Source of the DNA: Terriglobia bacterium | GTDB lineage: Bacteria > Acidobacteriota > Terriglobia > Bryobacterales > Bryobacteraceae | Direction: 5' to 3' | Assembly (NCBI GenBank): GCA_020073305.1 | Contig: JAIQFK010000001.1 | Coordinates: forward strand, 248,001-312,000 | DNA: 64,000 nt | Shown: piece by piece, positions 1-8,409 of the stretch | Layout of the letters: each line of letters starts with the position of its first letter | Numbering within the stretch: the first letter of the stretch is position 1 | Notes under the pieces: generated by a model | Told to the model about the DNA's origin: nothing | What the model saw: the letters and a program-made list of their open reading frames with translations, nothing else | The model's database searches: none | Translations under genes and position numbers: made by a program

Positions 1-377
1 TGGGCAAGGAAATTTCGTCCGGCGGATCCGAGGAGGCGCCTCTTCCAAGGAATGACGCGGCCGTAATCGGTCTCCTCTTCCGGAAAAATCGCCGCTTCGC
101 GTATGGAGGCGGCCGGCAGCAGACCCTTGTCCACCAGACGTTCCAGGCTGACGAGCAGCGGATTGCCGGCGAAGGCCGAGAAGCACTGATAAGGCGAGTC
201 GCCGTAGCCGGTCGGGCCGAGCGGCAGAACCTGCCACAGACGCTGTCCAGAGTCTTTCAGAAAATCGACAAAGCGGTAAGCCTCGGTTCCGAGGTCGCCG
301 ATGCCGAATGGCCCGGGCAGGGAAGTGGGGTGCAGCAGGATGCCGCTGGACCTTGGGAATGTGGGTCCGGAAGCCAC
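1..377 (-). CDS. malQ: 4-alpha-glucanotransferase, N-terminal part (runs off the left edge)
   Basis: Translating the minus strand gives a near-canonical amylomaltase N-terminus: SSGILLHPTSLPGPFGIGDL, followed by YRFVDFLKDSGQRLWQVLPL and GPTGYGDSPYQCFSAFAGNP. These are the hallmark first 60 residues of GH77 enzymes, which move maltodextrin segments between acceptors in the cytoplasm during glycogen and maltose metabolism. An in-frame TAG lies just upstream, and the first start after it is a GTG at 377, giving the usual short leader before SSGILLHP. No convincing ribosome binding site precedes it. The gene is divergent from the permease at 526. About 125 residues of the roughly 500 expected are present, because the window ends. 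Confidence 0.9.
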   Translation of the reverse strand, partial: MASGPTFPRSSGILLHPTSLPGPFGIGDLGTEAYRFVDFLKDSGQRLWQVLPLGPTGYGDSPYQCFSAFAGNPLLVSLERLVDKGLLPAASIREAAIFPEEETDYGRVIPWKRRLLGSAGRNFLA

Positions 378-443
378 TAAAGGAGACTATCATCTTGGGG
401 AGGTGCTTGGTAACCGGCCTGTGGGTGAGAGCGAAAAGCGAGA

Positions 444-501
444 TCACCGCAGAGGCGCGGAGTTCGCCGAGAACGACACAATCTTTACGTCTCTGCGGTG
501 A
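444..501. repeat. Intergenic hairpin repeat with TCACCGCAGAG arms
   Basis: TCACCGCAGAG at 444-454 is exactly the reverse complement of CTCTGCGGTGA at 491-501, with about 36 bases between them. It fills most of the gap between the divergent malQ and the ADOP permease. The arm resembles a CCGCAGAGG-type dispersed intergenic element that I recall from several bacterial genomes; that link is from memory. It would form a stable hairpin in either transcript. Confidence 0.6.
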
Positions 502-525
502 CATACTAACGGTTGGAGTCGGAAA

Positions 526-3045
526 ATGTACCTGGCGGAGGTGCGGTGGGATGTTCGCTACGGGCTGCGCATGCTTGCTGGCTCGCCGGGTTTCACCGCC
601 GTCGCGCTGATCTCGCTGAGCCTGGGCATCTGCATTGCCACCTGCGCCTATAGCGAGATGAACGGGCTCTTGCGCGATTTGCCGGGAGTGCCGGAGCCCG
701 GCCAGTTGGTGGCGCTTCAGACGCCCACATCGTATCCAAACTACAAGCGCTACCGCGAGCTGAGCGATCTGTTCTCCGCCACGTTTGCCTACGTTGCGCC
801 GGTTCCCTTCGGTGTTTCGACCGGCGGCCGCACGGAGCGCACGTGGGGACACCTGGTCACGCCCTCGTACTTCCCCACGCTGGGTGTGCGGCCGCTGCTG
901 GGCCGTTTCTTCGACCAAGAACGGGACCAGTCGGCGACGGTCGTGGTGAGCTACCGGTTCTGGCGTGAACATCTGGGCGCTGATGCGTCGATCATCGGAA
1001 AGACGCTGCGCATCAATGGGCAGCTGTCGACGGTGATCGGCGTCGGGCCAAAGGATTTTCTGGGCGCATCGCCGGCACTGTTCATGTCGGATCTGTGGCT
1101 GCCGGTTTCAGTGGACGCGCGGCTGGCGCCGGAACTGGCGGACCATGCGCTGGAACGCCGGGATCTGACCATGTTTCAGGTAGTGGGGCGCCTGCGGCCA
1201 GGCGTCACCGAGGCTGCTGCCGAAGCGGAGTTGGATGCCGTCACGCAGCAACTGGCGCAGTCTTACGGCGAGGCGGATAAAGATCGGAAGGGCCGCCGCG
1301 TGCTGCTGCTGAGCGGCGGCAAGATCCTGCCGATTCGCAAGCAGGATATGCCGTTCTTCAAAGAGTTTCTGCTGGTGCTGGGAGGGCTGGTCCTGCTGAT
1401 TGCGTGCGCCAACGTTGCGAACATGATGCTCGCGCGGGCGGCGGACCGCCGCAAGGAGATCGCGGTTCGCCTGGCATTGGGCGCCAGCCGGGCCCGTCTC
1501 ATTCGCCAGTTGCTGACGGAAAACATGCTCGTGGCCGCGGGGGCCGCTGTGCCGGCTTTCTTGCTTTGCATCTGGCTGATGCACCTGATGTCGAAACTGC
1601 GGATGCCGCTTCCGATTCCGATCAGCTTCGATCTGACGCCCGACTGGCGCGCTCTGCTATTCACGCTTGCCGTGACGGCGCTGACTGGAATTGCCTTCGG
1701 CCTTGCCCCGGCATTGCAGTCCACGCGCACCGACCTGACTCCCGCGCTGAAAGAAGGCGGCAACATCCGGCTGCGGAAGCACCGGCGCTTGAGCCTGCGC
1801 AACGCGCTGGTGCTCTGCCAGATGGCAGCTTCGCTGACGCTCCTGTTGCTCACCGGTTACATGGGGCTTGGCATACAGAGCACGCTGGGGATGCAGGAAG
1901 GGTTTAATCCCAGAAACCTTTACTTGATCTCGCTCGATCCGGTTCGCGATGGATACTCCGGCGAACGCGCGGCGGATTTCTTCCGGAGAGTGCTCGACCG
2001 CGTGAAGAATCTGCCCTCGGTGACCTCCGCGTGCCTGACGGATACGGTGCCTGTCGCCATCGACGGCAGCGCCGGCGTGACGTTCTCTACACGTGCAATT
2101 GGAGACTCGCGCGAACTTTATTGGGCGCGCAGGCACACAGTGGGACGCGACTATTTTGAGACGGCAGGCATTGTAATTCTTGCCGGCCGCAGCTTCCGGA
2201 AGGAGGACGAGGCGGACGGCGCAACGGCAGTCATCGTCAGCGAAGAGCTGGTGCGCGACTTCAAGAAGGGCGAACAACCTTTGGGCCTGCAGATTGACGT
2301 CGGCAACGACGAGGCGTCCGGTGGATTCGGGGCCTGGCCCGGGACGATTGATTTTCGCTCCGCGGTGTTGGGAAAGGGTCGCCGCATCTTCGAAGTCGTG
2401 GGTGTGGCCAAGGATGTAACCGAAGACGTAGTGGTGAGCAAGATACTTCCGGTGGTTTACTTCCCGTTGCACACGACCGATTACGCGCAACCTTCCTTGC
2501 GGGGCGCGACGCTGATGGTACGGGCAGCGCCGGGAGTGGATGTCATCGCCGCGGTGCGTCGCGAGATCTCGGCCATGGATCCCAATTTGACGCCGTTCAA
2601 CGCGCGCAGTATGACCGGACAGATCGCGCAATTCATGTCCGCGCTCACGTCCGCCTCATGGACGTACGGTCTGATCGGCGTGTTTGGATTGATCCTGGCC
2701 TCAGTCGGACTGGCCGGCGTGACGGCGTATTCGGTCACGCAGCGCAGCCACGAGATCGGCATCCGCATGGCGCTCGGCGCCCAAAAGCGCGACGTGCTAG
2801 GACTGGTCATGAAGGAAGGCGTGGCGCTGGTGACGATCGGCACGATCACCGGGCTGGCCTTGGCGTGGGCCGGTATCCGCGCGCTCTCCGGCTTATTCTT
2901 CTCGGTGGCTAGTGTGCGAAGCTACGACCCGGTGCTGCTGGCGGGGGCGCCGCTGCTCCTGGCGGCTGTGGCGCTGGCAGCTTGCTACGTGCCGGCCAGG
3001 AGAGCGATGGGGATTGATCCGGTGGTGGCGTTGAGAGAGGAATGA
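526..3045 (+). CDS. ABC transporter permease, ADOP type (MacB periplasmic core plus two FtsX domains)
   Basis: The 839-residue protein opens with VRWDVRYGLRMLAGSPGFTA and a first membrane helix at about 27-45, the signature of the Acidobacterial duplicated orphan permeases. A MacB-like periplasmic core follows (about 50-250), then an FtsX unit of three helices (about 280-400, with MLARAADRRKEIAVRLALGA), a second core, and a second FtsX unit at the C-terminus (about 690-839, with QRSHEIGIRMALGAQKRDVL, ending in PARRAMGIDPVVALREE). Such permeases are thought to work with a MacB-like ATPase in exporting macrolides, peptides or lipoproteins. No ATPase gene is adjacent, which is usual for these orphan forms. 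The start is ATG 526, with GGAG a few bases upstream. Confidence 0.93.
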   Translation: MYLAEVRWDVRYGLRMLAGSPGFTAVALISLSLGICIATCAYSEMNGLLRDLPGVPEPGQLVALQTPTSYPNYKRYRELSDLFSATFAYVAPVPFGVSTGGRTERTWGHLVTPSYFPTLGVRPLLGRFFDQERDQSATVVVSYRFWREHLGADASIIGKTLRINGQLSTVIGVGPKDFLGASPALFMSDLWLPVSVDARLAPELADHALERRDLTMFQVVGRLRPGVTEAAAEAELDAVTQQLAQSYGEADKDRKGRRVLLLSGGKILPIRKQDMPFFKEFLLVLGGLVLLIACANVANMMLARAADRRKEIAVRLALGASRARLIRQLLTENMLVAAGAAVPAFLLCIWLMHLMSKLRMPLPIPISFDLTPDWRALLFTLAVTALTGIAFGLAPALQSTRTDLTPALKEGGNIRLRKHRRLSLRNALVLCQMAASLTLLLLTGYMGLGIQSTLGMQEGFNPRNLYLISLDPVRDGYSGERAADFFRRVLDRVKNLPSVTSACLTDTVPVAIDGSAGVTFSTRAIGDSRELYWARRHTVGRDYFETAGIVILAGRSFRKEDEADGATAVIVSEELVRDFKKGEQPLGLQIDVGNDEASGGFGAWPGTIDFRSAVLGKGRRIFEVVGVAKDVTEDVVVSKILPVVYFPLHTTDYAQPSLRGATLMVRAAPGVDVIAAVRREISAMDPNLTPFNARSMTGQIAQFMSALTSASWTYGLIGVFGLILASVGLAGVTAYSVTQRSHEIGIRMALGAQKRDVLGLVMKEGVALVTIGTITGLALAWAGIRALSGLFFSVASVRSYDPVLLAGAPLLLAAVALAACYVPARRAMGIDPVVALREE

Positions 3046-3072
3046 AGGGGTGAGACTGGTGTCAAGAATGTT

Positions 3073-3519
3073 ATGACCAACATCGTTGCTCCACCGGATC
3101 TTTCACAAAGGCCCTTATGTCTTACCGCTGAGCGCGAAATGATTGCGCCGCCGGGCATGTTGTTCCAGGCGTGGACGGAGCAGTTCGATAGGTGGTTTGC
3201 CGCGCCAGGATCGGTGTTGATGAAAGCGGAAGTCAACGCCGTTTTCTACTTCGAAACACATTTCGAAGGAACGCGGCACCCACACTACGGCCGTTTCCTC
3301 AGGCTCGAACTCAATCGGCTGGTTGAATTGACGTGGCTCACCGCGGCGACCAAAGGGTACGAGACGGTGGTCACGGTCGAATTCGCGCCTCACAACGGCG
3401 GGACGCTCGTCCGGCTCACGCACGCGGGTTTCCCGGATGAAGAGTCCAGAGACCGCCACGACGCGGCATGGCCGAAGGTTCTCGAGCACCTTGACCAGCG
3501 GATGTCGACACGCGAGTGA
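3073..3519 (+). CDS. SRPBCC / AHSA1-like domain protein
   Basis: This 148-residue protein has the AHSA1 (Hsp90 ATPase activator-like) helix-grip layout: a first strand then [20 protein letters not shown], a [16 protein letters not shown] strand pair, a [20 protein letters not shown] strand, and a C-terminal helix ([15 protein letters not shown]). The family forms a hydrophobic pocket for small ligands, but the ligand here cannot be told from sequence. It follows the permease by 27 bases and may be read from the same transcript. The ATG at 3073 has only a weak ribosome binding site. The product is probably cytoplasmic; no signal peptide is visible. Confidence 0.8.
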   Translation: MTNIVAPPDLSQRPLCLTAEREMIAPPGMLFQAWTEQFDRWFAAPGSVLMKAEVNAVFYFETHFEGTRHPHYGRFLRLELNRLVELTWLTAATKGYETVVTVEFAPHNGGTLVRLTHAGFPDEESRDRHDAAWPKVLEHLDQRMSTRE

Positions 3520-3582
3520 ATCAGGGTACGATGATTCACGGATGTGAGGTCCGTCGAACTCGGTGAAGTCGGAGCGCTGCCG

Positions 3583-3934
3583 TCAGATGGGCACGTACCC
3601 GATCTTGTCTTGCCACTCCTCGAGGTCGGACGCGAGCCAAATGAGCAACAATTCCTCGATGGTCCGGCCGATGTCCAGATCCTGATCGACGATGATCAGA
3701 CCAGGGCTCGACCGAGTGGATGTAAATCGCGCAAACTCAGCCGGCATCGTGCTGCGGTCATGAGAAACCAGGATGCGGTTTTGATCAGCAACGACCGATA
3801 GCACTTCGACGTCCGGTAGACCGATTACGCGGCCGGCATGTGCGTCCTGGAAATCAATCGTCCTTTCCAAGCCGGCGCAGGCCAAGAATCACTTTCTGAT
3901 TGAAGTCGGCGTCCGCCTGAAAACGTGGCCGCAT
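3583..3934 (-). pseudogene. DUF5615 PIN-like toxin gene, split by a one-base frameshift
   Basis: An ATG at 3934 opens MRPRFQADADFNQKVILGLR and runs into a stop after 26 codons (3854). The shifted frame then continues as ERTIDFQDAHAGRVIGLPDV to 3583 and contains ILVSHDRSTMP and EELLLIWLASDLEEWQ, both typical of DUF5615 (PIN-like nuclease fold, also called Mut7-C-like). Removing one base in the CTTGG stretch around 3862-3873 joins the halves into one family-length protein of about 116 residues (…GLRRLERTIDFQDA…). The ATG overlaps the DUF433 stop (TGATG), so the pair was translationally coupled. It is either a real inactivating mutation or an assembly error; the sequence alone cannot say which. 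Confidence 0.85.
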
Positions 3935-4248
3935 CACCTGGAACTGACAATGCGTTGCCGTGCCCCATCCCGCTTCGCGTAAAGTTGAGGATGCTTTCGG
4001 CGGGCCTCGTCGCGTAAGCGGGCGAACTCAGCCTTTCCCTGTTGAAGATGGGAATCGATGCTCTCGCGGTTGGCCAGGTAAAAGGCCACCGCTCCGTAGA
4101 CCTGCTCGAGGCTGAGTGCCGGAAACGATTCGGCGATACCCTCGGGGGACTCGCCGCGCAGGAAGGCGTACACCAGAGAGTCCAGGGACACGCGGGTGCC
4201 TCGAACGTAATAGCCGCCATTCCGCTGTTCCACGTACTCCCGGGGCAT
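3934..4248 (-). CDS. DUF433 antitoxin-like protein
   Basis: The 104-residue protein carries the DUF433 core: GGYYVRGTRVSLDSLVYAFL, then GESPEGIAESFPALSLEQVY and GAVAFYLANRESID. DUF433 is a small helix-turn-helix-like domain that commonly sits directly upstream of DUF5615 PIN-like proteins and is taken to be the antitoxin and autoregulator of the pair. The stop codon overlaps the start of the downstream toxin reading frame (TGATG). Because that toxin frame is broken here, this may be an orphaned antitoxin. The start is ATG 4248. The C-terminal tail is basic (DEARRKHPQLYAKRDGARQR), consistent with nucleic-acid or toxin contact. Confidence 0.85.
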   Translation of the reverse strand: MPREYVEQRNGGYYVRGTRVSLDSLVYAFLRGESPEGIAESFPALSLEQVYGAVAFYLANRESIDSHLQQGKAEFARLRDEARRKHPQLYAKRDGARQRIVSSR

Positions 4249-4331
4249 TTCAGGCCTCGTGTTTAGTATAGCGTCCGCGTGAGGTAGCGGGCGGGCTTAA
4301 TCACGTCCTCCAGGCTATCAAAACAGTCAAC

Positions 4332-5252
4332 TCATGCCGCCTTCGCCGCTGTCTTCCCCGCGTACAACATGCGCACGAAATCGGCGGGCTTCAAGAAACC
4401 TTTGCCCCACGTGTCGTCGTGGGCTTTGGTCGGCTCGGCGGCCTGCGTTTCTTCGAGTGTCTTGCCGATGCGCACGAGTTTTGAAACCTTTTCGTTCACG
4501 TCCGCGAGCATGTCACGGTAGACGCGCAGTTCGTCGAGTGTGGCCATGGGACCATGGCCGGGGATGATCTTCGTCTTGCGGTCGACGGCTTCGATCATGC
4601 GATCGGCGTCGGCCACCATGCCCTCGATGTTTCCGCCTGCCGAGTAGTCGATGAACGGATAAAAGCCGTTGAAGAAAAGATCGCCCGCGTGATACACGTT
4701 GGCGTTCGTGAAGTGCACGGTAGTGTCGCCGTCGGTGTGCGCCGGGGGCAGGTATTTGTACGCGATCTTTTCGCCGCCATGCGTAAGCTGGCCCTTATCC
4801 GAGAACGTGGTCTTGGGCCGGCCTTCGGGCGCGAGCGCGGGAGCTTCCATGTTCATGAACGCATTTTTCTGCGGTGTGCTCAGGCGTTTCAGAACGTTGT
4901 CGTGCGCGATGATGCGAACGCCGGCTCGTCCCAGCCGCTCATTGGCGCCAATGTGGTCGAAATGGAAATGCGTGTTGATCAGGGTGGCGATGGGGACCGG
5001 GGCGACGGAGCGCGCCTTGTTGTCCACCGCTTCGGCAGTCTGCGGCAAGCCGCTGTCCACCAGCAGAAGCCCGTCCGCGCCTTGCAGGATGGCGATGTTT
5101 CCCCCGGCTCCGCTGAGCAAGGTCAGCTTGTCGCCGAGCGGCTGCAACTGAAGCGCGGGCTGTGCCTGCGCGTAGCCGCTCCGCGTGAGCCAAAACGCGG
5201 GCGCCAGGGAGGAAACAATTCCAAAAAGTTCACGGCGAGATATTTCGAGCAT
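4332..5252 (-). CDS. Exported metallo-beta-lactamase-fold hydrolase
   Basis: The 306-residue protein has the MBL zinc motif THFHFDH (residues 94-100), followed by AHTDGD (third His) and a late PGHGP. After VDSGLP the layout matches subclass B3-like or quinoprotein-relay-type MBL hydrolases. The N-terminus MLEISRRELFGIVSSLAPAF looks like a Tat-type signal (SRRELF), so the enzyme is probably folded before export to the periplasm. The substrate is unknown. Family members include lactamases, lactonases and thiol-ester hydrolases, and nothing nearby narrows this. The gene is transcribed away from the DUF4139 gene's end, with a 63-base gap; the two could be cotranscribed. Confidence 0.85.
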   Translation of the reverse strand: MLEISRRELFGIVSSLAPAFWLTRSGYAQAQPALQLQPLGDKLTLLSGAGGNIAILQGADGLLLVDSGLPQTAEAVDNKARSVAPVPIATLINTHFHFDHIGANERLGRAGVRIIAHDNVLKRLSTPQKNAFMNMEAPALAPEGRPKTTFSDKGQLTHGGEKIAYKYLPPAHTDGDTTVHFTNANVYHAGDLFFNGFYPFIDYSAGGNIEGMVADADRMIEAVDRKTKIIPGHGPMATLDELRVYRDMLADVNEKVSKLVRIGKTLEETQAAEPTKAHDDTWGKGFLKPADFVRMLYAGKTAAKAA

Positions 5253-5315
5253 GTGAAATATTGTAGTTTACCCGGGGTCTTCGGCGGCGTAGGCGGATCC
5301 GGCGGCAAAATCCTC

Positions 5316-6821
5316 TCACCACGTGTAATGCGCTTCGTAGGTGATCTTCTTCTCCTCGTCCGGCCGTAGCTCGACGCGGAATTCGATGGTCTGCGCGTCC
5401 GTTTTCGTGAATGGCATCGAGCTGGTTGAAATCTCCCAGGTAGACCAGCGATACAGGTGCTCGACGATTCTTACCTCCACCGGCTCCTTCTTGTGATTGC
5501 GCACCTTGATTTCGAAGGCTTCGTCCATCATCTGGCGGCCCATGTCCATGCGGAAGACGGTGCGTTTCCGCTCTCCCGTCAGGTCGAATGCGGCGCCGGT
5601 GAACACGCGGATCTTTTCGTCTTTCGGCGTGTGGTCGATGCTGTCTTCTCCCGTGAACTCGAGGCGCGCATCCGTGTCGCGGCGGTAGAAGCGCACTCTT
5701 CCCTTGGGAAGGGGCATGCCGAGGTGATTGGAGTCAGAATTCATGAATTCGCGCATCACCCAGACTTTCGGGTTGGATACGGTGCCGTACATGGCGTCCT
5801 GGCGGATCATCTCCGGCTGCCAGCCCATATACCGGTTCGCATCGATTTTCGCGCCGTCATAAACGTAGATCACGTCGGACTTCACGCCCGCGGCCCGCAC
5901 GAACTCCACCTGCTTCGACTCCTTGTTGTGGAGGGTCACCGTGCGCTGGAGCGTGTAGAGGTGATACTCGTCGAACGTCTTTTCGACCACTTGAGGACCG
6001 CCGGAAATTCCGCCGACCGCGCCGCCCATCGAGAACATAGCTCTCGCGGCCACAGGTCCGCCTTGCGGTTGAATTTTGTTCACATCGCCGGCCATGAGTT
6101 TCACGTGAGCATTTTGAAACTGCTTGCCGCTGCTGTTTACCAGGGTTACCCAGCCGATGATGTCGAGCGCATTGGACTCGCTCTGGATGATGTTGTAGTC
6201 CGCATTCCAGTCAAATCCACCGGAAACGTAAGCCAGTTCGGCATCCAGCGTCCCGGCGCGGTCCGTTTCGATGGTCCAGTTGAGTGTCGGTTCGAGGATC
6301 ATGTCGCGGCCGAGGCTGGGAAATAGCGGCACACCAGGAAGATCGAAGCGCAGCTTGCCGGCGACTTCGATGATGGCCTGCGAAACGGACGGTTGCGGCT
6401 GACCGTAGGGATTGACTGAGACTCGATTAAACCACTCAGGCGGTGTGGCCGTGCCGCCGGCCCGAACGATCTTGCCGCTTACTGTCTCGATGCGGTCGCC
6501 ATTGCGCACCTGGAAATCGATGGTCTGACCTTCATACCGCTTCAGCAGCGCTTCGAGCGATACGGGATCGGCCCGATAATTCTGCTCGAGAATACGCAGC
6601 GCGCGCCGGCCACTTGGGTCGCGCAACATAACGGAATCCGGCTCGAGTTGGGCTGTTGCCCCGGTGAATTCGAGCTGGTTCAGCCCTTGCTTCAGGTCCA
6701 AGGGGATGGTCTCCCGGACCACGGCGAATTGCTGGTTGTAAATGGTCAGCGCCGGGTCGGCGGCAAAGCAGGCCGGACCGATGATGCAGAGGAGAACGAG
6801 AACGATCGCGTGAAGTCGCAT
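5316..6821 (-). CDS. Secreted DUF4139 domain protein
   Basis: The 501-residue protein starts with a clear signal peptide (MRLHAIVLVLLCIIGPACFA). It continues with an N-terminal DUF4140-like segment (LTIYNQQFAVVRETIPLDLK) and a C-terminal DUF4139 region with VSGGFDWNADYNIIQ, LMAGDVNKI and a final all-beta stretch ending in KKITYEAHYTW. DUF4139 proteins are envelope proteins of unknown biochemical role. The reading frame is open further upstream, but I place the start at ATG 6821 because the signal peptide begins there and AAGGA lies 6 bases before it. The divergent neighbour is the xdhC operon, with about 180 bases between. Confidence 0.85.
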   Translation of the reverse strand: MRLHAIVLVLLCIIGPACFAADPALTIYNQQFAVVRETIPLDLKQGLNQLEFTGATAQLEPDSVMLRDPSGRRALRILEQNYRADPVSLEALLKRYEGQTIDFQVRNGDRIETVSGKIVRAGGTATPPEWFNRVSVNPYGQPQPSVSQAIIEVAGKLRFDLPGVPLFPSLGRDMILEPTLNWTIETDRAGTLDAELAYVSGGFDWNADYNIIQSESNALDIIGWVTLVNSSGKQFQNAHVKLMAGDVNKIQPQGGPVAARAMFSMGGAVGGISGGPQVVEKTFDEYHLYTLQRTVTLHNKESKQVEFVRAAGVKSDVIYVYDGAKIDANRYMGWQPEMIRQDAMYGTVSNPKVWVMREFMNSDSNHLGMPLPKGRVRFYRRDTDARLEFTGEDSIDHTPKDEKIRVFTGAAFDLTGERKRTVFRMDMGRQMMDEAFEIKVRNHKKEPVEVRIVEHLYRWSTWEISTSSMPFTKTDAQTIEFRVELRPDEEKKITYEAHYTW

Positions 6822-6984
6822 GGAGATTCCTTTGTACGGTTCGACACCGCTCAGACCAACCGTGTTCCAACTTTCAAGGCACGCTAGGTTCCAACAAGCG
6901 AATGACGGGCCCGCGCGCAAAGCCGTTGAGAGGCCTGTGAAGGCGTAGCATCAACGTGTGATTCCAGGCACAGGCCGCGTTCGC

Positions 6985-6990
6985 TATAAT
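6985..6990 (+). promoter_or_regulatory. Probable -10 box of the xdhC operon, giving a near-leaderless mRNA
   Basis: A perfect TATAAT lies ten bases before the ATG at 7001, with TTCCAG (6962-6967) 17 bases upstream as a weak -35. If used, transcription starts about three bases before the ATG, so the message would be essentially leaderless. No good ribosome binding site is present, which fits. Confidence 0.55.
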
Positions 6991-7000
6991 TCCTTACGGG

Positions 7001-7837
7001 ATGGATATTTACGACGAAGTTGTGCGGTTGCGCCGCCTAGGGCAAAAGGCGGCCATCGCGACCATCGTTCAGGTGCGTGGATCGATTCCGAGCTATGAGA
7101 GCGCCAAGCTCCTGGTGCGAGAGGATGGCTCGATGATCGGCACCGTGGGTGGTGGCTGCGTAGAGGCCGAAGTGTGGAACGCCGCGCGAGAAGTCATCGA
7201 GACGGAGAAGCCCCGGCACTTGAGCTTCAATCTGGGCCAGGACGCGGCGTATGACAACGGACTGATCTGCGGCGGGCAGTTGGATGTCTTCGTCGAGCCG
7301 GTGATTCCACCGCCGCACGCTTTCATTTTCGGGGCGGGCCACATTTCGAAGAGCCTTTCGAAAATCGCCGCTCTCGCCGGTTTCGCCACTTCCATCATCG
7401 ATAATCGCGACACCTTCGCCAACCGCGACCGATTTCCGGAAGCGGACGAGGTTTTCGCTGAAGAGTACGAAGAGGTCTTCGCCAAGCTGCCCATCAATGA
7501 GACCAGTTACATCATCATCGTGACGCGCGGACATCGCGACGACATGCGCGTGCTGCGTTGGGCGGTGGGCGCCGGAGCGCGTTACGTGGCGATGATCGGC
7601 AGCAAACGCAAGGTGATCGGCGTGGTGAAGGAACTCGAAAAAGAAGGAATCGCACGTGAACGCCTGGAGCGGATCTTTGCGCCCATGGGGTTCGAGATAG
7701 GCGCGGTTTCTCCGGAGGAGATCGCGGTGTCCGTGGTCGCGGAAATGATTGCCGTGCGGCGCAATGCGGAATCGGACTGGCGAACGCTCTCGAAGTCTTT
7801 GTTCGCGGACGAAGAGTCGCGGAAGCTGCTGAAGTGA
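7001..7837 (+). CDS. xdhC: XdhC/CoxI family molybdenum-cofactor maturation protein
   Basis: The 278-residue protein has the XdhC_CoxI N-terminal domain (LGQKAAIATIVQVRGSIPSY, DGSMIGTVGGGCVEAEVWNA, GLICGGQLDVFVEP) and the C-terminal Rossmann half (AFIFGAGHISKSLSKIAALA, YIIIVTRGHRDDMRVLRWAV, MIGSKRK, and a final PEEIAVSVVAEMIAVRR). The family binds and sulfurates molybdenum cofactor for xanthine-dehydrogenase-type enzymes. GGGCVE contains the Cys usually conserved. It overlaps the next gene (GTGA at 7834-7837), so both are coupled. No molybdenum hydroxylase is in the window, so its client enzyme lies elsewhere. Confidence 0.92.
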   Translation: MDIYDEVVRLRRLGQKAAIATIVQVRGSIPSYESAKLLVREDGSMIGTVGGGCVEAEVWNAAREVIETEKPRHLSFNLGQDAAYDNGLICGGQLDVFVEPVIPPPHAFIFGAGHISKSLSKIAALAGFATSIIDNRDTFANRDRFPEADEVFAEEYEEVFAKLPINETSYIIIVTRGHRDDMRVLRWAVGAGARYVAMIGSKRKVIGVVKELEKEGIARERLERIFAPMGFEIGAVSPEEIAVSVVAEMIAVRRNAESDWRTLSKSLFADEESRKLLK

Positions 7838-8409
7838 GCTATGCCGCAATCATTCTGGCGGCCGGAGAGTCGAGCCGGATGGGCTCGCCCAAGGCGCTGC
7901 TGGAATTCCGCGGCGAGACTTTTCTCGACCGGCTGATCCGCTGTTTCGCCGCGCATTGTTCGCCCGTGATCGTGGTGTTGGGGCACGAGCCGGAAGTCAT
8001 TCGGGCAGGAGTACGCGCGGCCGGAAACGCGGTGTTCGTCTTGAATCCGGATTATTCTCGCGGGCAATTCAGCTCCCTGCAATGCGGGCTGCGCGCGGTT
8101 CCCCCGGATGTGGAGGGCGTGATCTTCAACCCGGTGGATCATCCGAATATCGAATCTGCGACGGTCGCGCGACTGATGGCGTCCGGCGCGCCCATCGCCA
8201 TTCCGCGGTATCTGGGGCGGCACGGGCACCCGGTGCTGGTCACCCAGGCTCTGATTCCCGAGTTTTTGGCGCTGGCCCCCGATTCCCGGGCGCCGGTCGT
8301 CTTACAACGCCACGCGAGCGAGATTCGTTACGTTGATGTCGCGGACTGCGGCATCCTGGACGATATCGACGATCCGGATGCCTACCACCGGCTGCTGGCG
8401 GCGGGATGA
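7834..8409 (+). CDS. mocA: MocA-like molybdenum cofactor nucleotidyltransferase
   Basis: The 191-residue protein has the MobA-like NTP-transferase signature LAAGESSRMGSPKALLEF (residues about 7-24), VVLGHEPEVIRAG, FNPVDHPN (metal-binding Asp) and GRHGHPVLV. These fit MocA, which adds CMP to the pterin phosphate to make molybdopterin cytosine dinucleotide for hydroxylases. A MobA or sugar nucleotidyltransferase role is less likely given the fused context with xdhC. The GTG start overlaps the xdhC stop and its own stop overlaps the next ATG (ATGA at 8406-8409), so three genes are translationally coupled. Confidence 0.85.
   Translation: MSYAAIILAAGESSRMGSPKALLEFRGETFLDRLIRCFAAHCSPVIVVLGHEPEVIRAGVRAAGNAVFVLNPDYSRGQFSSLQCGLRAVPPDVEGVIFNPVDHPNIESATVARLMASGAPIAIPRYLGRHGHPVLVTQALIPEFLALAPDSRAPVVLQRHASEIRYVDVADCGILDDIDDPDAYHRLLAAG

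Noticed and set aside
1657-2631. A 324-residue minus-strand open frame inside the permease gene
   Set aside because: Composition is Arg/Gln/His-rich and without domains. It is antisense to a well-supported FtsX/MacB gene.
3862-3873. Programmed ribosomal frameshift in the DUF5615 gene
   Set aside because: There is no recognised slippery heptamer or strong downstream structure. A mutation or sequencing error is simpler.
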